A stretch of 64,000 bases of DNA from Anisus vortex (lineage: Eukaryota > Mollusca > Gastropoda > Planorbidae). This document shows, piece after piece, positions 39,227 through 54,015 of this stretch. Under the pieces are notes generated by a model. It saw only the letters and a list, made by a program, of their open reading frames with translations, was not told where the DNA came from and did no database searches. The stretch is from contig OX421499.1 of NCBI GenBank assembly GCA_949126835.1, forward strand, positions 11,663,200 to 11,727,199. The letters are read 5' to 3'. The first letter of the stretch is position 1; every line of letters begins with the position of its first letter. Position numbers and translations under genes: made by a program.

Positions 39227-39831
39227 TGTTTGTTTCTATTTTTACCATATTTTTAATTTTCGCTACATTGGTCGAAAAGGAGTAACTAGATTACACCCCT
39301 CCCCTCCCCCCCCTCCCCACCCCCATGATATTCCACGCAACTAAGTACACAAGCTGTGCTCCAATGGTCAAGGTGTCGCGCCTTATTACGCAAGACTCAA
39401 ATTACTTTGATCGTCTGCCCGCAGGCATGTTACAAGCGACACCCGACCTGGTCTAGACATCACTAGTATGTGTTAGACTTCTCAGGACCCTCCCGCACCC
39501 ACCCAGTTCTAACTTGTAATGCCACAGAAGACCCTTCCCCCTCCCCCCCCCCCCCACACACACACACGCCATTCCAGCGATACTGTCGAATATTGACATA
39601 CTCGAAGACGATATGAAGCAAAGAATAGAGAGCTGTATTCGCGCATTTTCAAGTTTAATTTAATTACGTCTGCGTAGTAATGTTGTGTATATTTCATGTT
39701 GGGAATCGGAAATCGGTGAGTGGACATTAACTCATTCTCATTTTGTCTGCCTTTATTTAACTGTGTGTCATAAACTTTAATTTTAAATATATATATATTT
39801 TTATTTTTTGTTAAATGTTGTTTTTTTTTTT

Positions 39832-39874
<43 letters not shown>

Positions 39875-40439
39875 CGGACTGTTGAAATACATCTTTAATC
39901 TAGGGTGTAGGCTTACCGTAGAATATATATTTCTAAATCTATACTATATGTATTTTATATTATATATTATATATATATATATGAATAGCGCTGGAAATAG
40001 ATATAAAGAGCCATAAAGAGCCATAAAGAGACAATGGAGCCATAAAGAGCCGTATCGTAAAGCGATTCAATAACATGCTGCTTTGTTTTTTTTTTTTTTA
40101 AATAATTTTGACCCATTTTTTTGACCAATTTTTCCTACACTGGTCAAAAGGAAGTAACTAGAATACATCCGCTCTTGCGATTAAGGGACTGCAACGCATG
40201 GCAGACTCTTAAAACGCTATACCGAACTCAGCTGATGGTCATGAAATTTATTTTTTTCCGCCACAGTTTGAAAACTTTTAAAAATAGAACGCCGTCACTG
40301 GACCACTCACCTCTGAACGCTACGTTTACAATTTGTATTTGTTCCGGCCAACATGCGTTTGTTTATTTAATTAATGAGCAATAAACAATATTTATACTAT
40401 GCCTCTTTGGTAGTCGACTTTTTTTCCTCTTTCACTTGT

Positions 40440-40627
40440 ATCGCTTCTCGGCCTTTTGGCTAAGATCAAAGTGTAGTATCTGTTCTTATCAGCTTAATAT
40501 CTGATACGTGGCTCATTGAGTCACTACGATATTAAACTGATTTTTGGAACTGGGTGAGATGTCCGGGGCTTGCTCCGCTCTCGCCACGGGTCGACCTGGT
40601 CTTGCAGTCCTTCCAGGAACGGCCCAT
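40440..40627 (+). ncRNA. U2 snRNA, array copy 2
   Basis: Identical in sequence to copy 1; 2,582 bp downstream. Confidence 0.97.
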
Positions 40628-40872
40628 CATTTTTTCAAAATAAAGACGAACGGGGCAAAACCTATCTCCAACGCTATATATATTCATTATATAGTATCCC
40701 TTTCCTGCCGTGCCGCGCCGTGCCGTGCCGTGCTGCGCGCCCCCCACCCCTATTACTCACTCCTTTCTTTATTATATACTGTCGCGTGCCGCACCGCACG
40801 CACAATAAATCGTTGTGATTTATTTTTCTTTGCAGTTTCAACAGAATGTGAATAGAATGTGAATATCTACAG

Positions 40873-41102
40873 CAGGGGTCGGCAACCCACGGAACGCGTG
40901 CCACACTTGGCCGCGGCGAGGAATTTTAAATGGCAGCCTTTTTAATAAAAGTCTTTTCTACAACTACAAGAAAATGTATTGCTACAGCTACAGCTACAGC
41001 TACAGTAGGATGACGTTTGGGCTCTTGGCACGCTGACTGTTATCAAATTGGAAATCATACTTTGACTGTTATCAAAAGGTTGAACCCACCCAGCCGCCCT
41101 TG
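40873..41102. mobile_element. hAT-type MITE, array unit 2
   Basis: Same insertion and same ATCTACAG duplication as in unit 1. Confidence 0.9.
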
Positions 41103-41595
41103 ATCTACAGCCTATCTATCTGATGCTCATGGCCGGCCGCTGCTGCTTAAGTGAGTGATTGCGCAGATTATTCTTTTTCATTCCATTTTATTCGCTTCAG
41201 TTTCAGTTTTCAGGCGGCGTTTTGTTGTGTTTTTTTTTAGATACATATTATTATTATATATAATTTGGCAGTCAAGGGGATAACCTGGTCTGGGAAAAAA
41301 CGGGGGGAAATAACTACGGAATTAAGGAAGAAGAGGTATACAATTTGAACTCTCCTGTCGTAAAAAATAACTTGAAATACTATCGCGATGAAAACGTAAC
41401 GGCGATTCGTTAAACATTTTTTCCAGACTTGAATTGAAAATACATTTTTCGCACAATTTAGGCACTTTATTCTTTATGCATCAATTATTTATATTTTTTT
41501 AATTACTAGGTTTTTAGCAAGATAAGCAATTAGTCGATAGGCATTATTTATACAGAGTCCAGTCCAAAGGCGTCGAATTTCCCTCTCAGTTGTCT

Positions 41596-41715
41596 TCACT
41601 CTGGCTTCCCCACACAACGTGTAAATCTTTCGCCTTTTACTAAAGATTTCCGTGTGGAGGAGCAAATTAATGAGTCTAATACTCAATTTTTCATCCCCTA
41701 CGTTGCAGTAGGGTA
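41596..41715 (+). ncRNA. U5 snRNA, array copy 2
   Basis: 1,156 bp after the U2 start, as in unit 1; loop 1, Sm site and 3' hairpin intact. Confidence 0.93.
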
Positions 41716-41769
41716 GTATTAACTAATAATTATGAATGGTACACGCAAACACATGCTGCTTGCTTTGTT

Positions 41770-41808
<39 letters not shown>

Positions 41809-42413
41809 TGTTTGTTTCTATTTTTACCATATTTTTAATTTTCGCTACATTGGTCGAAAAGGAGTAACTAGATTACACCCCTCCCCTCCCCCCCCTCCCC
41901 ACCCCCATGATATTCCACGCAACTAAGTACACAAGCTGTGCTCCAATGGTCAAGGTGTCGCGCCTTATTACGCAAGACTCAAATTACTTTGATCGTCTGC
42001 CCGCAGGCATGTTACAAGCGACACCCGACCTGGTCTAGACATCACTAGTATGTGTTAGACTTCTCAGGACCCTCCCGCACCCACCCAGTTCTAACTTGTA
42101 ATGCCACAGAAGACCCTTCCCCCTCCCCCCCCCCCCCACACACACACACGCCATTCCAGCGATACTGTCGAATATTGACATACTCGAAGACGATATGAAG
42201 CAAAGAATAGAGAGCTGTATTCGCGCATTTTCAAGTTTAATTTAATTACGTCTGCGTAGTAATGTTGTGTATATTTCATGTTGGGAATCGGAAATCGGTG
42301 AGTGGACATTAACTCATTCTCATTTTGTCTGCCTTTATTTAACTGTGTGTCATAAACTTTAATTTTAAATATATATATATTTTTATTTTTTGTTAAATGT
42401 TGTTTTTTTTTTT

Positions 42414-42456
<43 letters not shown>

Positions 42457-43021
42457 CGGACTGTTGAAATACATCTTTAATCTAGGGTGTAGGCTTACCG
42501 TAGAATATATATTTCTAAATCTATACTATATGTATTTTATATTATATATTATATATATATATATGAATAGCGCTGGAAATAGATATAAAGAGCCATAAAG
42601 AGCCATAAAGAGACAATGGAGCCATAAAGAGCCGTATCGTAAAGCGATTCAATAACATGCTGCTTTGTTTTTTTTTTTTTTAAATAATTTTGACCCATTT
42701 TTTTGACCAATTTTTCCTACACTGGTCAAAAGGAAGTAACTAGAATACATCCGCTCTTGCGATTAAGGGACTGCAACGCATGGCAGACTCTTAAAACGCT
42801 ATACCGAACTCAGCTGATGGTCATGAAATTTATTTTTTTCCGCCACAGTTTGAAAACTTTTAAAAATAGAACGCCGTCACTGGACCACTCACCTCTGAAC
42901 GCTACGTTTACAATTTGTATTTGTTCCGGCCAACATGCGTTTGTTTATTTAATTAATGAGCAATAAACAATATTTATACTATGCCTCTTTGGTAGTCGAC
43001 TTTTTTTCCTCTTTCACTTGT

Positions 43022-43209
43022 ATCGCTTCTCGGCCTTTTGGCTAAGATCAAAGTGTAGTATCTGTTCTTATCAGCTTAATATCTGATACGTGGCTCATTG
43101 AGTCACTACGATATTAAACTGATTTTTGGAACTGGGTGAGATGTCCGGGGCTTGCTCCGCTCTCGCCACGGGTCGACCTGGTCTTGCAGTCCTTCCAGGA
43201 ACGGCCCAT
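43022..43209 (+). ncRNA. U2 snRNA, array copy 3
   Basis: Complete, no difference seen from copy 1. Confidence 0.97.
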
Positions 43210-43454
43210 CATTTTTTCAAAATAAAGACGAACGGGGCAAAACCTATCTCCAACGCTATATATATTCATTATATAGTATCCCTTTCCTGCCGTGCCGCGC
43301 CGTGCCGTGCCGTGCTGCGCGCCCCCCACCCCTATTACTCACTCCTTTCTTTATTATATACTGTCGCGTGCCGCACCGCACGCACAATAAATCGTTGTGA
43401 TTTATTTTTCTTTGCAGTTTCAACAGAATGTGAATAGAATGTGAATATCTACAG

Positions 43455-43684
43455 CAGGGGTCGGCAACCCACGGAACGCGTGCCACACTTGGCCGCGGCG
43501 AGGAATTTTAAATGGCAGCCTTTTTAATAAAAGTCTTTTCTACAACTACAAGAAAATGTATTGCTACAGCTACAGCTACAGCTACAGTAGGATGACGTTT
43601 GGGCTCTTGGCACGCTGACTGTTATCAAATTGGAAATCATACTTTGACTGTTATCAAAAGGTTGAACCCACCCAGCCGCCCTTG
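43455..43684. mobile_element. hAT-type MITE, array unit 3
   Basis: Same position 433 bp after the U2 start. Confidence 0.9.
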
Positions 43685-44177
43685 ATCTACAGCCTATCTA
43701 TCTGATGCTCATGGCCGGCCGCTGCTGCTTAAGTGAGTGATTGCGCAGATTATTCTTTTTCATTCCATTTTATTCGCTTCAGTTTCAGTTTTCAGGCGGC
43801 GTTTTGTTGTGTTTTTTTTTAGATACATATTATTATTATATATAATTTGGCAGTCAAGGGGATAACCTGGTCTGGGAAAAAACGGGGGGAAATAACTACG
43901 GAATTAAGGAAGAAGAGGTATACAATTTGAACTCTCCTGTCGTAAAAAATAACTTGAAATACTATCGCGATGAAAACGTAACGGCGATTCGTTAAACATT
44001 TTTTCCAGACTTGAATTGAAAATACATTTTTCGCACAATTTAGGCACTTTATTCTTTATGCATCAATTATTTATATTTTTTTAATTACTAGGTTTTTAGC
44101 AAGATAAGCAATTAGTCGATAGGCATTATTTATACAGAGTCCAGTCCAAAGGCGTCGAATTTCCCTCTCAGTTGTCT

Positions 44178-44297
44178 TCACTCTGGCTTCCCCACACAAC
44201 GTGTAAATCTTTCGCCTTTTACTAAAGATTTCCGTGTGGAGGAGCAAATTAATGAGTCTAATACTCAATTTTTCATCCCCTACGTTGCAGTAGGGTA
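44178..44297 (+). ncRNA. U5 snRNA, array copy 3
   Basis: Complete. The spacer that follows has a longer AT tract (around 45,125-45,150), giving the 2,586-bp period. Confidence 0.93.
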
Positions 44298-44351
44298 GTA
44301 TTAACTAATAATTATGAATGGTACACGCAAACACATGCTGCTTGCTTTGTT

Positions 44352-44391
<40 letters not shown>

Positions 44392-44995
44392 TGTTTGTTT
44401 CTATTTTTACCATATTTTTAATTTTCGCTACATTGGTCGAAAAGGAGTAACTAGATTACACCCCTCCCCTCCCCCCCCTCCCCACCCCCATGATATTCCA
44501 CGCAACTAAGTACACAAGCTGTGCTCCAATGGTCAAGGTGTCGCGCCTTATTACGCAAGACTCAAATTACTTTGATCGTCTGCCCGCAGGCATGTTACAA
44601 GCGACACCCGACCTGGTCTAGACATCACTAGTATGTGTTAGACTTCTCAGGACCCTCCCGCACCCACCCAGTTCTAACTTGTAATGCCACAGAAGACCCT
44701 TCCCCCTCCCCCCCCCCCCACACACACACACGCCATTCCAGCGATACTGTCGAATATTGACATACTCGAAGACGATATGAAGCAAAGAATAGAGAGCTGT
44801 ATTCGCGCATTTTCAAGTTTAATTTAATTACGTCTGCGTAGTAATGTTGTGTATATTTCATGTTGGGAATCGGAAATCGGTGAGTGGACATTAACTCATT
44901 CTCATTTTGTCTGCCTTTATTTAACTGTGTGTCATAAACTTTAATTTTAAATATATATATATTTTTATTTTTTGTTAAATGTTGTTTTTTTTTTT

Positions 44996-45038
<43 letters not shown>

Positions 45039-45607
45039 CGGACTGTTGAAATACATCTTTAATCTAGGGTGTAGGCTTACCGTAGAATATATATTTCTAA
45101 ATCTATACTATATGTATTTTATATTATATATTATATATATATATATATATGAATAGCGCTGGAAATAGATATAAAGAGCCATAAAGAGCCATAAAGAGAC
45201 AATGGAGCCATAAAGAGCCGTATCGTAAAGCGATTCAATAACATGCTGCTTTGTTTTTTTTTTTTTTAAATAATTTTGACCCATTTTTTTGACCAATTTT
45301 TCCTACACTGGTCAAAAGGAAGTAACTAGAATACATCCGCTCTTGCGATTAAGGGACTGCAACGCATGGCAGACTCTTAAAACGCTATACCGAACTCAGC
45401 TGATGGTCATGAAATTTATTTTTTTCCGCCACAGTTTGAAAACTTTTAAAAATAGAACGCCGTCACTGGACCACTCACCTCTGAACGCTACGTTTACAAT
45501 TTGTATTTGTTCCGGCCAACATGCGTTTGTTTATTTAATTAATGAGCAATAAACAATATTTATACTATGCCTCTTTGGTAGTCGACTTTTTTTCCTCTTT
45601 CACTTGT

Positions 45608-45795
45608 ATCGCTTCTCGGCCTTTTGGCTAAGATCAAAGTGTAGTATCTGTTCTTATCAGCTTAATATCTGATACGTGGCTCATTGAGTCACTACGATAT
45701 TAAACTGATTTTTGGAACTGGGTGAGATGTCCGGGGCTTGCTCCGCTCTCGCCACGGGTCGACCTGGTCTTGCAGTCCTTCCAGGAACGGCCCAT
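45608..45795 (+). ncRNA. U2 snRNA, array copy 4
   Basis: Complete; preceded by the AT-expanded spacer. Confidence 0.97.
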
Positions 45796-46040
45796 CATTT
45801 TTTCAAAATAAAGACGAACGGGGCAAAACCTATCTCCAACGCTATATATATTCATTATATAGTATCCCTTTCCTGCCGTGCCGCGCCGTGCCGTGCCGTG
45901 CTGCGCGCCCCCCACCCCTATTACTCACTCCTTTCTTTATTATATACTGTCGCGTGCCGCACCGCACGCACAATAAATCGTTGTGATTTATTTTTCTTTG
46001 CAGTTTCAACAGAATGTGAATAGAATGTGAATATCTACAG

Positions 46041-46270
46041 CAGGGGTCGGCAACCCACGGAACGCGTGCCACACTTGGCCGCGGCGAGGAATTTTAAATG
46101 GCAGCCTTTTTAATAAAAGTCTTTTCTACAACTACAAGAAAATGTATTGCTACAGCTACAGCTACAGCTACAGTAGGATGACGTTTGGGCTCTTGGCACG
46201 CTGACTGTTATCAAATTGGAAATCATACTTTGACTGTTATCAAAAGGTTGAACCCACCCAGCCGCCCTTG
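46041..46270. mobile_element. hAT-type MITE, array unit 4
   Basis: Same insertion as in unit 1. Confidence 0.9.
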
Positions 46271-46763
46271 ATCTACAGCCTATCTATCTGATGCTCATGG
46301 CCGGCCGCTGCTGCTTAAGTGAGTGATTGCGCAGATTATTCTTTTTCATTCCATTTTATTCGCTTCAGTTTCAGTTTTCAGGCGGCGTTTTGTTGTGTTT
46401 TTTTTTAGATACATATTATTATTATATATAATTTGGCAGTCAAGGGGATAACCTGGTCTGGGAAAAAACGGGGGGAAATAACTACGGAATTAAGGAAGAA
46501 GAGGTATACAATTTGAACTCTCCTGTCGTAAAAAATAACTTGAAATACTATCGCGATGAAAACGTAACGGCGATTCGTTAAACATTTTTTCCAGACTTGA
46601 ATTGAAAATACATTTTTCGCACAATTTAGGCACTTTATTCTTTATGCATCAATTATTTATATTTTTTTAATTACTAGGTTTTTAGCAAGATAAGCAATTA
46701 GTCGATAGGCATTATTTATACAGAGTCCAGTCCAAAGGCGTCGAATTTCCCTCTCAGTTGTCT

Positions 46764-46883
46764 TCACTCTGGCTTCCCCACACAACGTGTAAATCTTTCG
46801 CCTTTTACTAAAGATTTCCGTGTGGAGGAGCAAATTAATGAGTCTAATACTCAATTTTTCATCCCCTACGTTGCAGTAGGGTA
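46764..46883 (+). ncRNA. U5 snRNA, array copy 4
   Basis: Complete; all landmarks present. Confidence 0.93.
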
Positions 46884-46937
46884 GTATTAACTAATAATTA
46901 TGAATGGTACACGCAAACACATGCTGCTTGCTTTGTT

Positions 46938-46976
<39 letters not shown>

Positions 46977-47581
46977 TGTTTGTTTCTATTTTTACCATAT
47001 TTTTAATTTTCGCTACATTGGTCGAAAAGGAGTAACTAGATTACACCCCTCCCCTCCCCCCCCTCCCCACCCCCATGATATTCCACGCAACTAAGTACAC
47101 AAGCTGTGCTCCAATGGTCAAGGTGTCGCGCCTTATTACGCAAGACTCAAATTACTTTGATCGTCTGCCCGCAGGCATGTTACAAGCGACACCCGACCTG
47201 GTCTAGACATCACTAGTATGTGTTAGACTTCTCAGGACCCTCCCGCACCCACCCAGTTCTAACTTGTAATGCCACAGAAGACCCTTCCCCCTCCCCCCCC
47301 CCCCCACACACACACACGCCATTCCAGCGATACTGTCGAATATTGACATACTCGAAGACGATATGAAGCAAAGAATAGAGAGCTGTATTCGCGCATTTTC
47401 AAGTTTAATTTAATTACGTCTGCGTAGTAATGTTGTGTATATTTCATGTTGGGAATCGGAAATCGGTGAGTGGACATTAACTCATTCTCATTTTGTCTGC
47501 CTTTATTTAACTGTGTGTCATAAACTTTAATTTTAAATATATATATATTTTTATTTTTTGTTAAATGTTGTTTTTTTTTTT

Positions 47582-47624
<43 letters not shown>

Positions 47625-48189
47625 CGGACTGTTGAAATACATCTTTAATCTAGGGTGTAGGCTTACCGTAGAATATATATTTCTAAATCTATACTATATG
47701 TATTTTATATTATATATTATATATATATATATGAATAGCGCTGGAAATAGATATAAAGAGCCATAAAGAGCCATAAAGAGACAATGGAGCCATAAAGAGC
47801 CGTATCGTAAAGCGATTCAATAACATGCTGCTTTGTTTTTTTTTTTTTTAAATAATTTTGACCCATTTTTTTGACCAATTTTTCCTACACTGGTCAAAAG
47901 GAAGTAACTAGAATACATCCGCTCTTGCGATTAAGGGACTGCAACGCATGGCAGACTCTTAAAACGCTATACCGAACTCAGCTGATGGTCATGAAATTTA
48001 TTTTTTTCCGCCACAGTTTGAAAACTTTTAAAAATAGAACGCCGTCACTGGACCACTCACCTCTGAACGCTACGTTTACAATTTGTATTTGTTCCGGCCA
48101 ACATGCGTTTGTTTATTTAATTAATGAGCAATAAACAATATTTATACTATGCCTCTTTGGTAGTCGACTTTTTTTCCTCTTTCACTTGT

Positions 48190-48377
48190 ATCGCTTCTCG
48201 GCCTTTTGGCTAAGATCAAAGTGTAGTATCTGTTCTTATCAGCTTAATATCTGATACGTGGCTCATTGAGTCACTACGATATTAAACTGATTTTTGGAAC
48301 TGGGTGAGATGTCCGGGGCTTGCTCCGCTCTCGCCACGGGTCGACCTGGTCTTGCAGTCCTTCCAGGAACGGCCCAT
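48190..48377 (+). ncRNA. U2 snRNA, array copy 5
   Basis: Complete. Confidence 0.97.
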
Positions 48378-48622
48378 CATTTTTTCAAAATAAAGACGAA
48401 CGGGGCAAAACCTATCTCCAACGCTATATATATTCATTATATAGTATCCCTTTCCTGCCGTGCCGCGCCGTGCCGTGCCGTGCTGCGCGCCCCCCACCCC
48501 TATTACTCACTCCTTTCTTTATTATATACTGTCGCGTGCCGCACCGCACGCACAATAAATCGTTGTGATTTATTTTTCTTTGCAGTTTCAACAGAATGTG
48601 AATAGAATGTGAATATCTACAG

Positions 48623-48852
48623 CAGGGGTCGGCAACCCACGGAACGCGTGCCACACTTGGCCGCGGCGAGGAATTTTAAATGGCAGCCTTTTTAATAAAA
48701 GTCTTTTCTACAACTACAAGAAAATGTATTGCTACAGCTACAGCTACAGCTACAGTAGGATGACGTTTGGGCTCTTGGCACGCTGACTGTTATCAAATTG
48801 GAAATCATACTTTGACTGTTATCAAAAGGTTGAACCCACCCAGCCGCCCTTG
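48623..48852. mobile_element. hAT-type MITE, array unit 5
   Basis: Same insertion as in unit 1. Confidence 0.9.
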
Positions 48853-49345
48853 ATCTACAGCCTATCTATCTGATGCTCATGGCCGGCCGCTGCTGCTTAA
48901 GTGAGTGATTGCGCAGATTATTCTTTTTCATTCCATTTTATTCGCTTCAGTTTCAGTTTTCAGGCGGCGTTTTGTTGTGTTTTTTTTTAGATACATATTA
49001 TTATTATATATAATTTGGCAGTCAAGGGGATAACCTGGTCTGGGAAAAAACGGGGGGAAATAACTACGGAATTAAGGAAGAAGAGGTATACAATTTGAAC
49101 TCTCCTGTCGTAAAAAATAACTTGAAATACTATCGCGATGAAAACGTAACGGCGATTCGTTAAACATTTTTTCCAGACTTGAATTGAAAATACATTTTTC
49201 GCACAATTTAGGCACTTTATTCTTTATGCATCAATTATTTATATTTTTTTAATTACTAGGTTTTTAGCAAGATAAGCAATTAGTCGATAGGCATTATTTA
49301 TACAGAGTCCAGTCCAAAGGCGTCGAATTTCCCTCTCAGTTGTCT

Positions 49346-49465
49346 TCACTCTGGCTTCCCCACACAACGTGTAAATCTTTCGCCTTTTACTAAAGATTTC
49401 CGTGTGGAGGAGCAAATTAATGAGTCTAATACTCAATTTTTCATCCCCTACGTTGCAGTAGGGTA
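49346..49465 (+). ncRNA. U5 snRNA, array copy 5
   Basis: Complete; the following spacer has one base fewer in a C-run (period 2,581 bp). Confidence 0.93.
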
Positions 49466-49519
49466 GTATTAACTAATAATTATGAATGGTACACGCAAAC
49501 ACATGCTGCTTGCTTTGTT

Positions 49520-49558
<39 letters not shown>

Positions 49559-50162
49559 TGTTTGTTTCTATTTTTACCATATTTTTAATTTTCGCTACAT
49601 TGGTCGAAAAGGAGTAACTAGATTACACCCCTCCCCTCCCCCCCCTCCCCACCCCCATGATATTCCACGCAACTAAGTACACAAGCTGTGCTCCAATGGT
49701 CAAGGTGTCGCGCCTTATTACGCAAGACTCAAATTACTTTGATCGTCTGCCCGCAGGCATGTTACAAGCGACACCCGACCTGGTCTAGACATCACTAGTA
49801 TGTGTTAGACTTCTCAGGACCCTCCCGCACCCACCCAGTTCTAACTTGTAATGCCACAGAAGACCCTTCCCCCTCCCCCCCCCCCCACACACACACACGC
49901 CATTCCAGCGATACTGTCGAATATTGACATACTCGAAGACGATATGAAGCAAAGAATAGAGAGCTGTATTCGCGCATTTTCAAGTTTAATTTAATTACGT
50001 CTGCGTAGTAATGTTGTGTATATTTCATGTTGGGAATCGGAAATCGGTGAGTGGACATTAACTCATTCTCATTTTGTCTGCCTTTATTTAACTGTGTGTC
50101 ATAAACTTTAATTTTAAATATATATATATTTTTATTTTTTGTTAAATGTTGTTTTTTTTTTT

Positions 50163-50205
<43 letters not shown>

Positions 50206-50770
50206 CGGACTGTTGAAATACATCTTTAATCTAGGGTGTAGGCTTACCGTAGAATATATATTTCTAAATCTATACTATATGTATTTTATATTATATATTA
50301 TATATATATATATGAATAGCGCTGGAAATAGATATAAAGAGCCATAAAGAGCCATAAAGAGACAATGGAGCCATAAAGAGCCGTATCGTAAAGCGATTCA
50401 ATAACATGCTGCTTTGTTTTTTTTTTTTTTAAATAATTTTGACCCATTTTTTTGACCAATTTTTCCTACACTGGTCAAAAGGAAGTAACTAGAATACATC
50501 CGCTCTTGCGATTAAGGGACTGCAACGCATGGCAGACTCTTAAAACGCTATACCGAACTCAGCTGATGGTCATGAAATTTATTTTTTTCCGCCACAGTTT
50601 GAAAACTTTTAAAAATAGAACGCCGTCACTGGACCACTCACCTCTGAACGCTACGTTTACAATTTGTATTTGTTCCGGCCAACATGCGTTTGTTTATTTA
50701 ATTAATGAGCAATAAACAATATTTATACTATGCCTCTTTGGTAGTCGACTTTTTTTCCTCTTTCACTTGT

Positions 50771-50958
50771 ATCGCTTCTCGGCCTTTTGGCTAAGATCAA
50801 AGTGTAGTATCTGTTCTTATCAGCTTAATATCTGATACGTGGCTCATTGAGTCACTACGATATTAAACTGATTTTTGGAACTGGGTGAGATGTCCGGGGC
50901 TTGCTCCGCTCTCGCCACGGGTCGACCTGGTCTTGCAGTCCTTCCAGGAACGGCCCAT
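50771..50958 (+). ncRNA. U2 snRNA, array copy 6
   Basis: Complete. Confidence 0.97.
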
Positions 50959-51203
50959 CATTTTTTCAAAATAAAGACGAACGGGGCAAAACCTATCTCC
51001 AACGCTATATATATTCATTATATAGTATCCCTTTCCTGCCGTGCCGCGCCGTGCCGTGCCGTGCTGCGCGCCCCCCACCCCTATTACTCACTCCTTTCTT
51101 TATTATATACTGTCGCGTGCCGCACCGCACGCACAATAAATCGTTGTGATTTATTTTTCTTTGCAGTTTCAACAGAATGTGAATAGAATGTGAATATCTA
51201 CAG

Positions 51204-51433
51204 CAGGGGTCGGCAACCCACGGAACGCGTGCCACACTTGGCCGCGGCGAGGAATTTTAAATGGCAGCCTTTTTAATAAAAGTCTTTTCTACAACTACAA
51301 GAAAATGTATTGCTACAGCTACAGCTACAGCTACAGTAGGATGACGTTTGGGCTCTTGGCACGCTGACTGTTATCAAATTGGAAATCATACTTTGACTGT
51401 TATCAAAAGGTTGAACCCACCCAGCCGCCCTTG
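51204..51433. mobile_element. hAT-type MITE, array unit 6
   Basis: Same insertion as in unit 1. Confidence 0.9.
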
Positions 51434-51926
51434 ATCTACAGCCTATCTATCTGATGCTCATGGCCGGCCGCTGCTGCTTAAGTGAGTGATTGCGCAGATT
51501 ATTCTTTTTCATTCCATTTTATTCGCTTCAGTTTCAGTTTTCAGGCGGCGTTTTGTTGTGTTTTTTTTTAGATACATATTATTATTATATATAATTTGGC
51601 AGTCAAGGGGATAACCTGGTCTGGGAAAAAACGGGGGGAAATAACTACGGAATTAAGGAAGAAGAGGTATACAATTTGAACTCTCCTGTCGTAAAAAATA
51701 ACTTGAAATACTATCGCGATGAAAACGTAACGGCGATTCGTTAAACATTTTTTCCAGACTTGAATTGAAAATACATTTTTCGCACAATTTAGGCACTTTA
51801 TTCTTTATGCATCAATTATTTATATTTTTTTAATTACTAGGTTTTTAGCAAGATAAGCAATTAGTCGATAGGCATTATTTATACAGAGTCCAGTCCAAAG
51901 GCGTCGAATTTCCCTCTCAGTTGTCT

Positions 51927-52046
51927 TCACTCTGGCTTCCCCACACAACGTGTAAATCTTTCGCCTTTTACTAAAGATTTCCGTGTGGAGGAGCAAATTA
52001 ATGAGTCTAATACTCAATTTTTCATCCCCTACGTTGCAGTAGGGTA
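51927..52046 (+). ncRNA. U5 snRNA, array copy 6
   Basis: Complete. Confidence 0.93.
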
Positions 52047-52100
52047 GTATTAACTAATAATTATGAATGGTACACGCAAACACATGCTGCTTGCTTTGTT

Positions 52101-52139
<39 letters not shown>

Positions 52140-52744
52140 TGTTTGTTTCTATTTTTACCATATTTTTAATTTTCGCTACATTGGTCGAAAAGGAGTAACT
52201 AGATTACACCCCTCCCCTCCCCCCCCTCCCCACCCCCATGATATTCCACGCAACTAAGTACACAAGCTGTGCTCCAATGGTCAAGGTGTCGCGCCTTATT
52301 ACGCAAGACTCAAATTACTTTGATCGTCTGCCCGCAGGCATGTTACAAGCGACACCCGACCTGGTCTAGACATCACTAGTATGTGTTAGACTTCTCAGGA
52401 CCCTCCCGCACCCACCCAGTTCTAACTTGTAATGCCACAGAAGACCCTTCCCCCTCCCCCCCCCCCCCACACACACACACGCCATTCCAGCGATACTGTC
52501 GAATATTGACATACTCGAAGACGATATGAAGCAAAGAATAGAGAGCTGTATTCGCGCATTTTCAAGTTTAATTTAATTACGTCTGCGTAGTAATGTTGTG
52601 TATATTTCATGTTGGGAATCGGAAATCGGTGAGTGGACATTAACTCATTCTCATTTTGTCTGCCTTTATTTAACTGTGTGTCATAAACTTTAATTTTAAA
52701 TATATATATATTTTTATTTTTTGTTAAATGTTGTTTTTTTTTTT

Positions 52745-52787
<43 letters not shown>

Positions 52788-53352
52788 CGGACTGTTGAAA
52801 TACATCTTTAATCTAGGGTGTAGGCTTACCGTAGAATATATATTTCTAAATCTATACTATATGTATTTTATATTATATATTATATATATATATATGAATA
52901 GCGCTGGAAATAGATATAAAGAGCCATAAAGAGCCATAAAGAGACAATGGAGCCATAAAGAGCCGTATCGTAAAGCGATTCAATAACATGCTGCTTTGTT
53001 TTTTTTTTTTTTAAATAATTTTGACCCATTTTTTTGACCAATTTTTCCTACACTGGTCAAAAGGAAGTAACTAGAATACATCCGCTCTTGCGATTAAGGG
53101 ACTGCAACGCATGGCAGACTCTTAAAACGCTATACCGAACTCAGCTGATGGTCATGAAATTTATTTTTTTCCGCCACAGTTTGAAAACTTTTAAAAATAG
53201 AACGCCGTCACTGGACCACTCACCTCTGAACGCTACGTTTACAATTTGTATTTGTTCCGGCCAACATGCGTTTGTTTATTTAATTAATGAGCAATAAACA
53301 ATATTTATACTATGCCTCTTTGGTAGTCGACTTTTTTTCCTCTTTCACTTGT

Positions 53353-53540
53353 ATCGCTTCTCGGCCTTTTGGCTAAGATCAAAGTGTAGTATCTGTTCTT
53401 ATCAGCTTAATATCTGATACGTGGCTCATTGAGTCACTACGATATTAAACTGATTTTTGGAACTGGGTGAGATGTCCGGGGCTTGCTCCGCTCTCGCCAC
53501 GGGTCGACCTGGTCTTGCAGTCCTTCCAGGAACGGCCCAT
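53353..53540 (+). ncRNA. U2 snRNA, array copy 7
   Basis: Complete. Confidence 0.97.
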
Positions 53541-53785
53541 CATTTTTTCAAAATAAAGACGAACGGGGCAAAACCTATCTCCAACGCTATATATATTCAT
53601 TATATAGTATCCCTTTCCTGCCGTGCCGCGCCGTGCCGTGCCGTGCTGCGCGCCCCCCACCCCTATTACTCACTCCTTTCTTTATTATATACTGTCGCGT
53701 GCCGCACCGCACGCACAATAAATCGTTGTGATTTATTTTTCTTTGCAGTTTCAACAGAATGTGAATAGAATGTGAATATCTACAG

Positions 53786-54015
53786 CAGGGGTCGGCAACC
53801 CACGGAACGCGTGCCACACTTGGCCGCGGCGAGGAATTTTAAATGGCAGCCTTTTTAATAAAAGTCTTTTCTACAACTACAAGAAAATGTATTGCTACAG
53901 CTACAGCTACAGCTACAGTAGGATGACGTTTGGGCTCTTGGCACGCTGACTGTTATCAAATTGGAAATCATACTTTGACTGTTATCAAAAGGTTGAACCC
54001 ACCCAGCCGCCCTTG
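53786..54015. mobile_element. hAT-type MITE, array unit 7
   Basis: Same insertion as in unit 1. Confidence 0.9.
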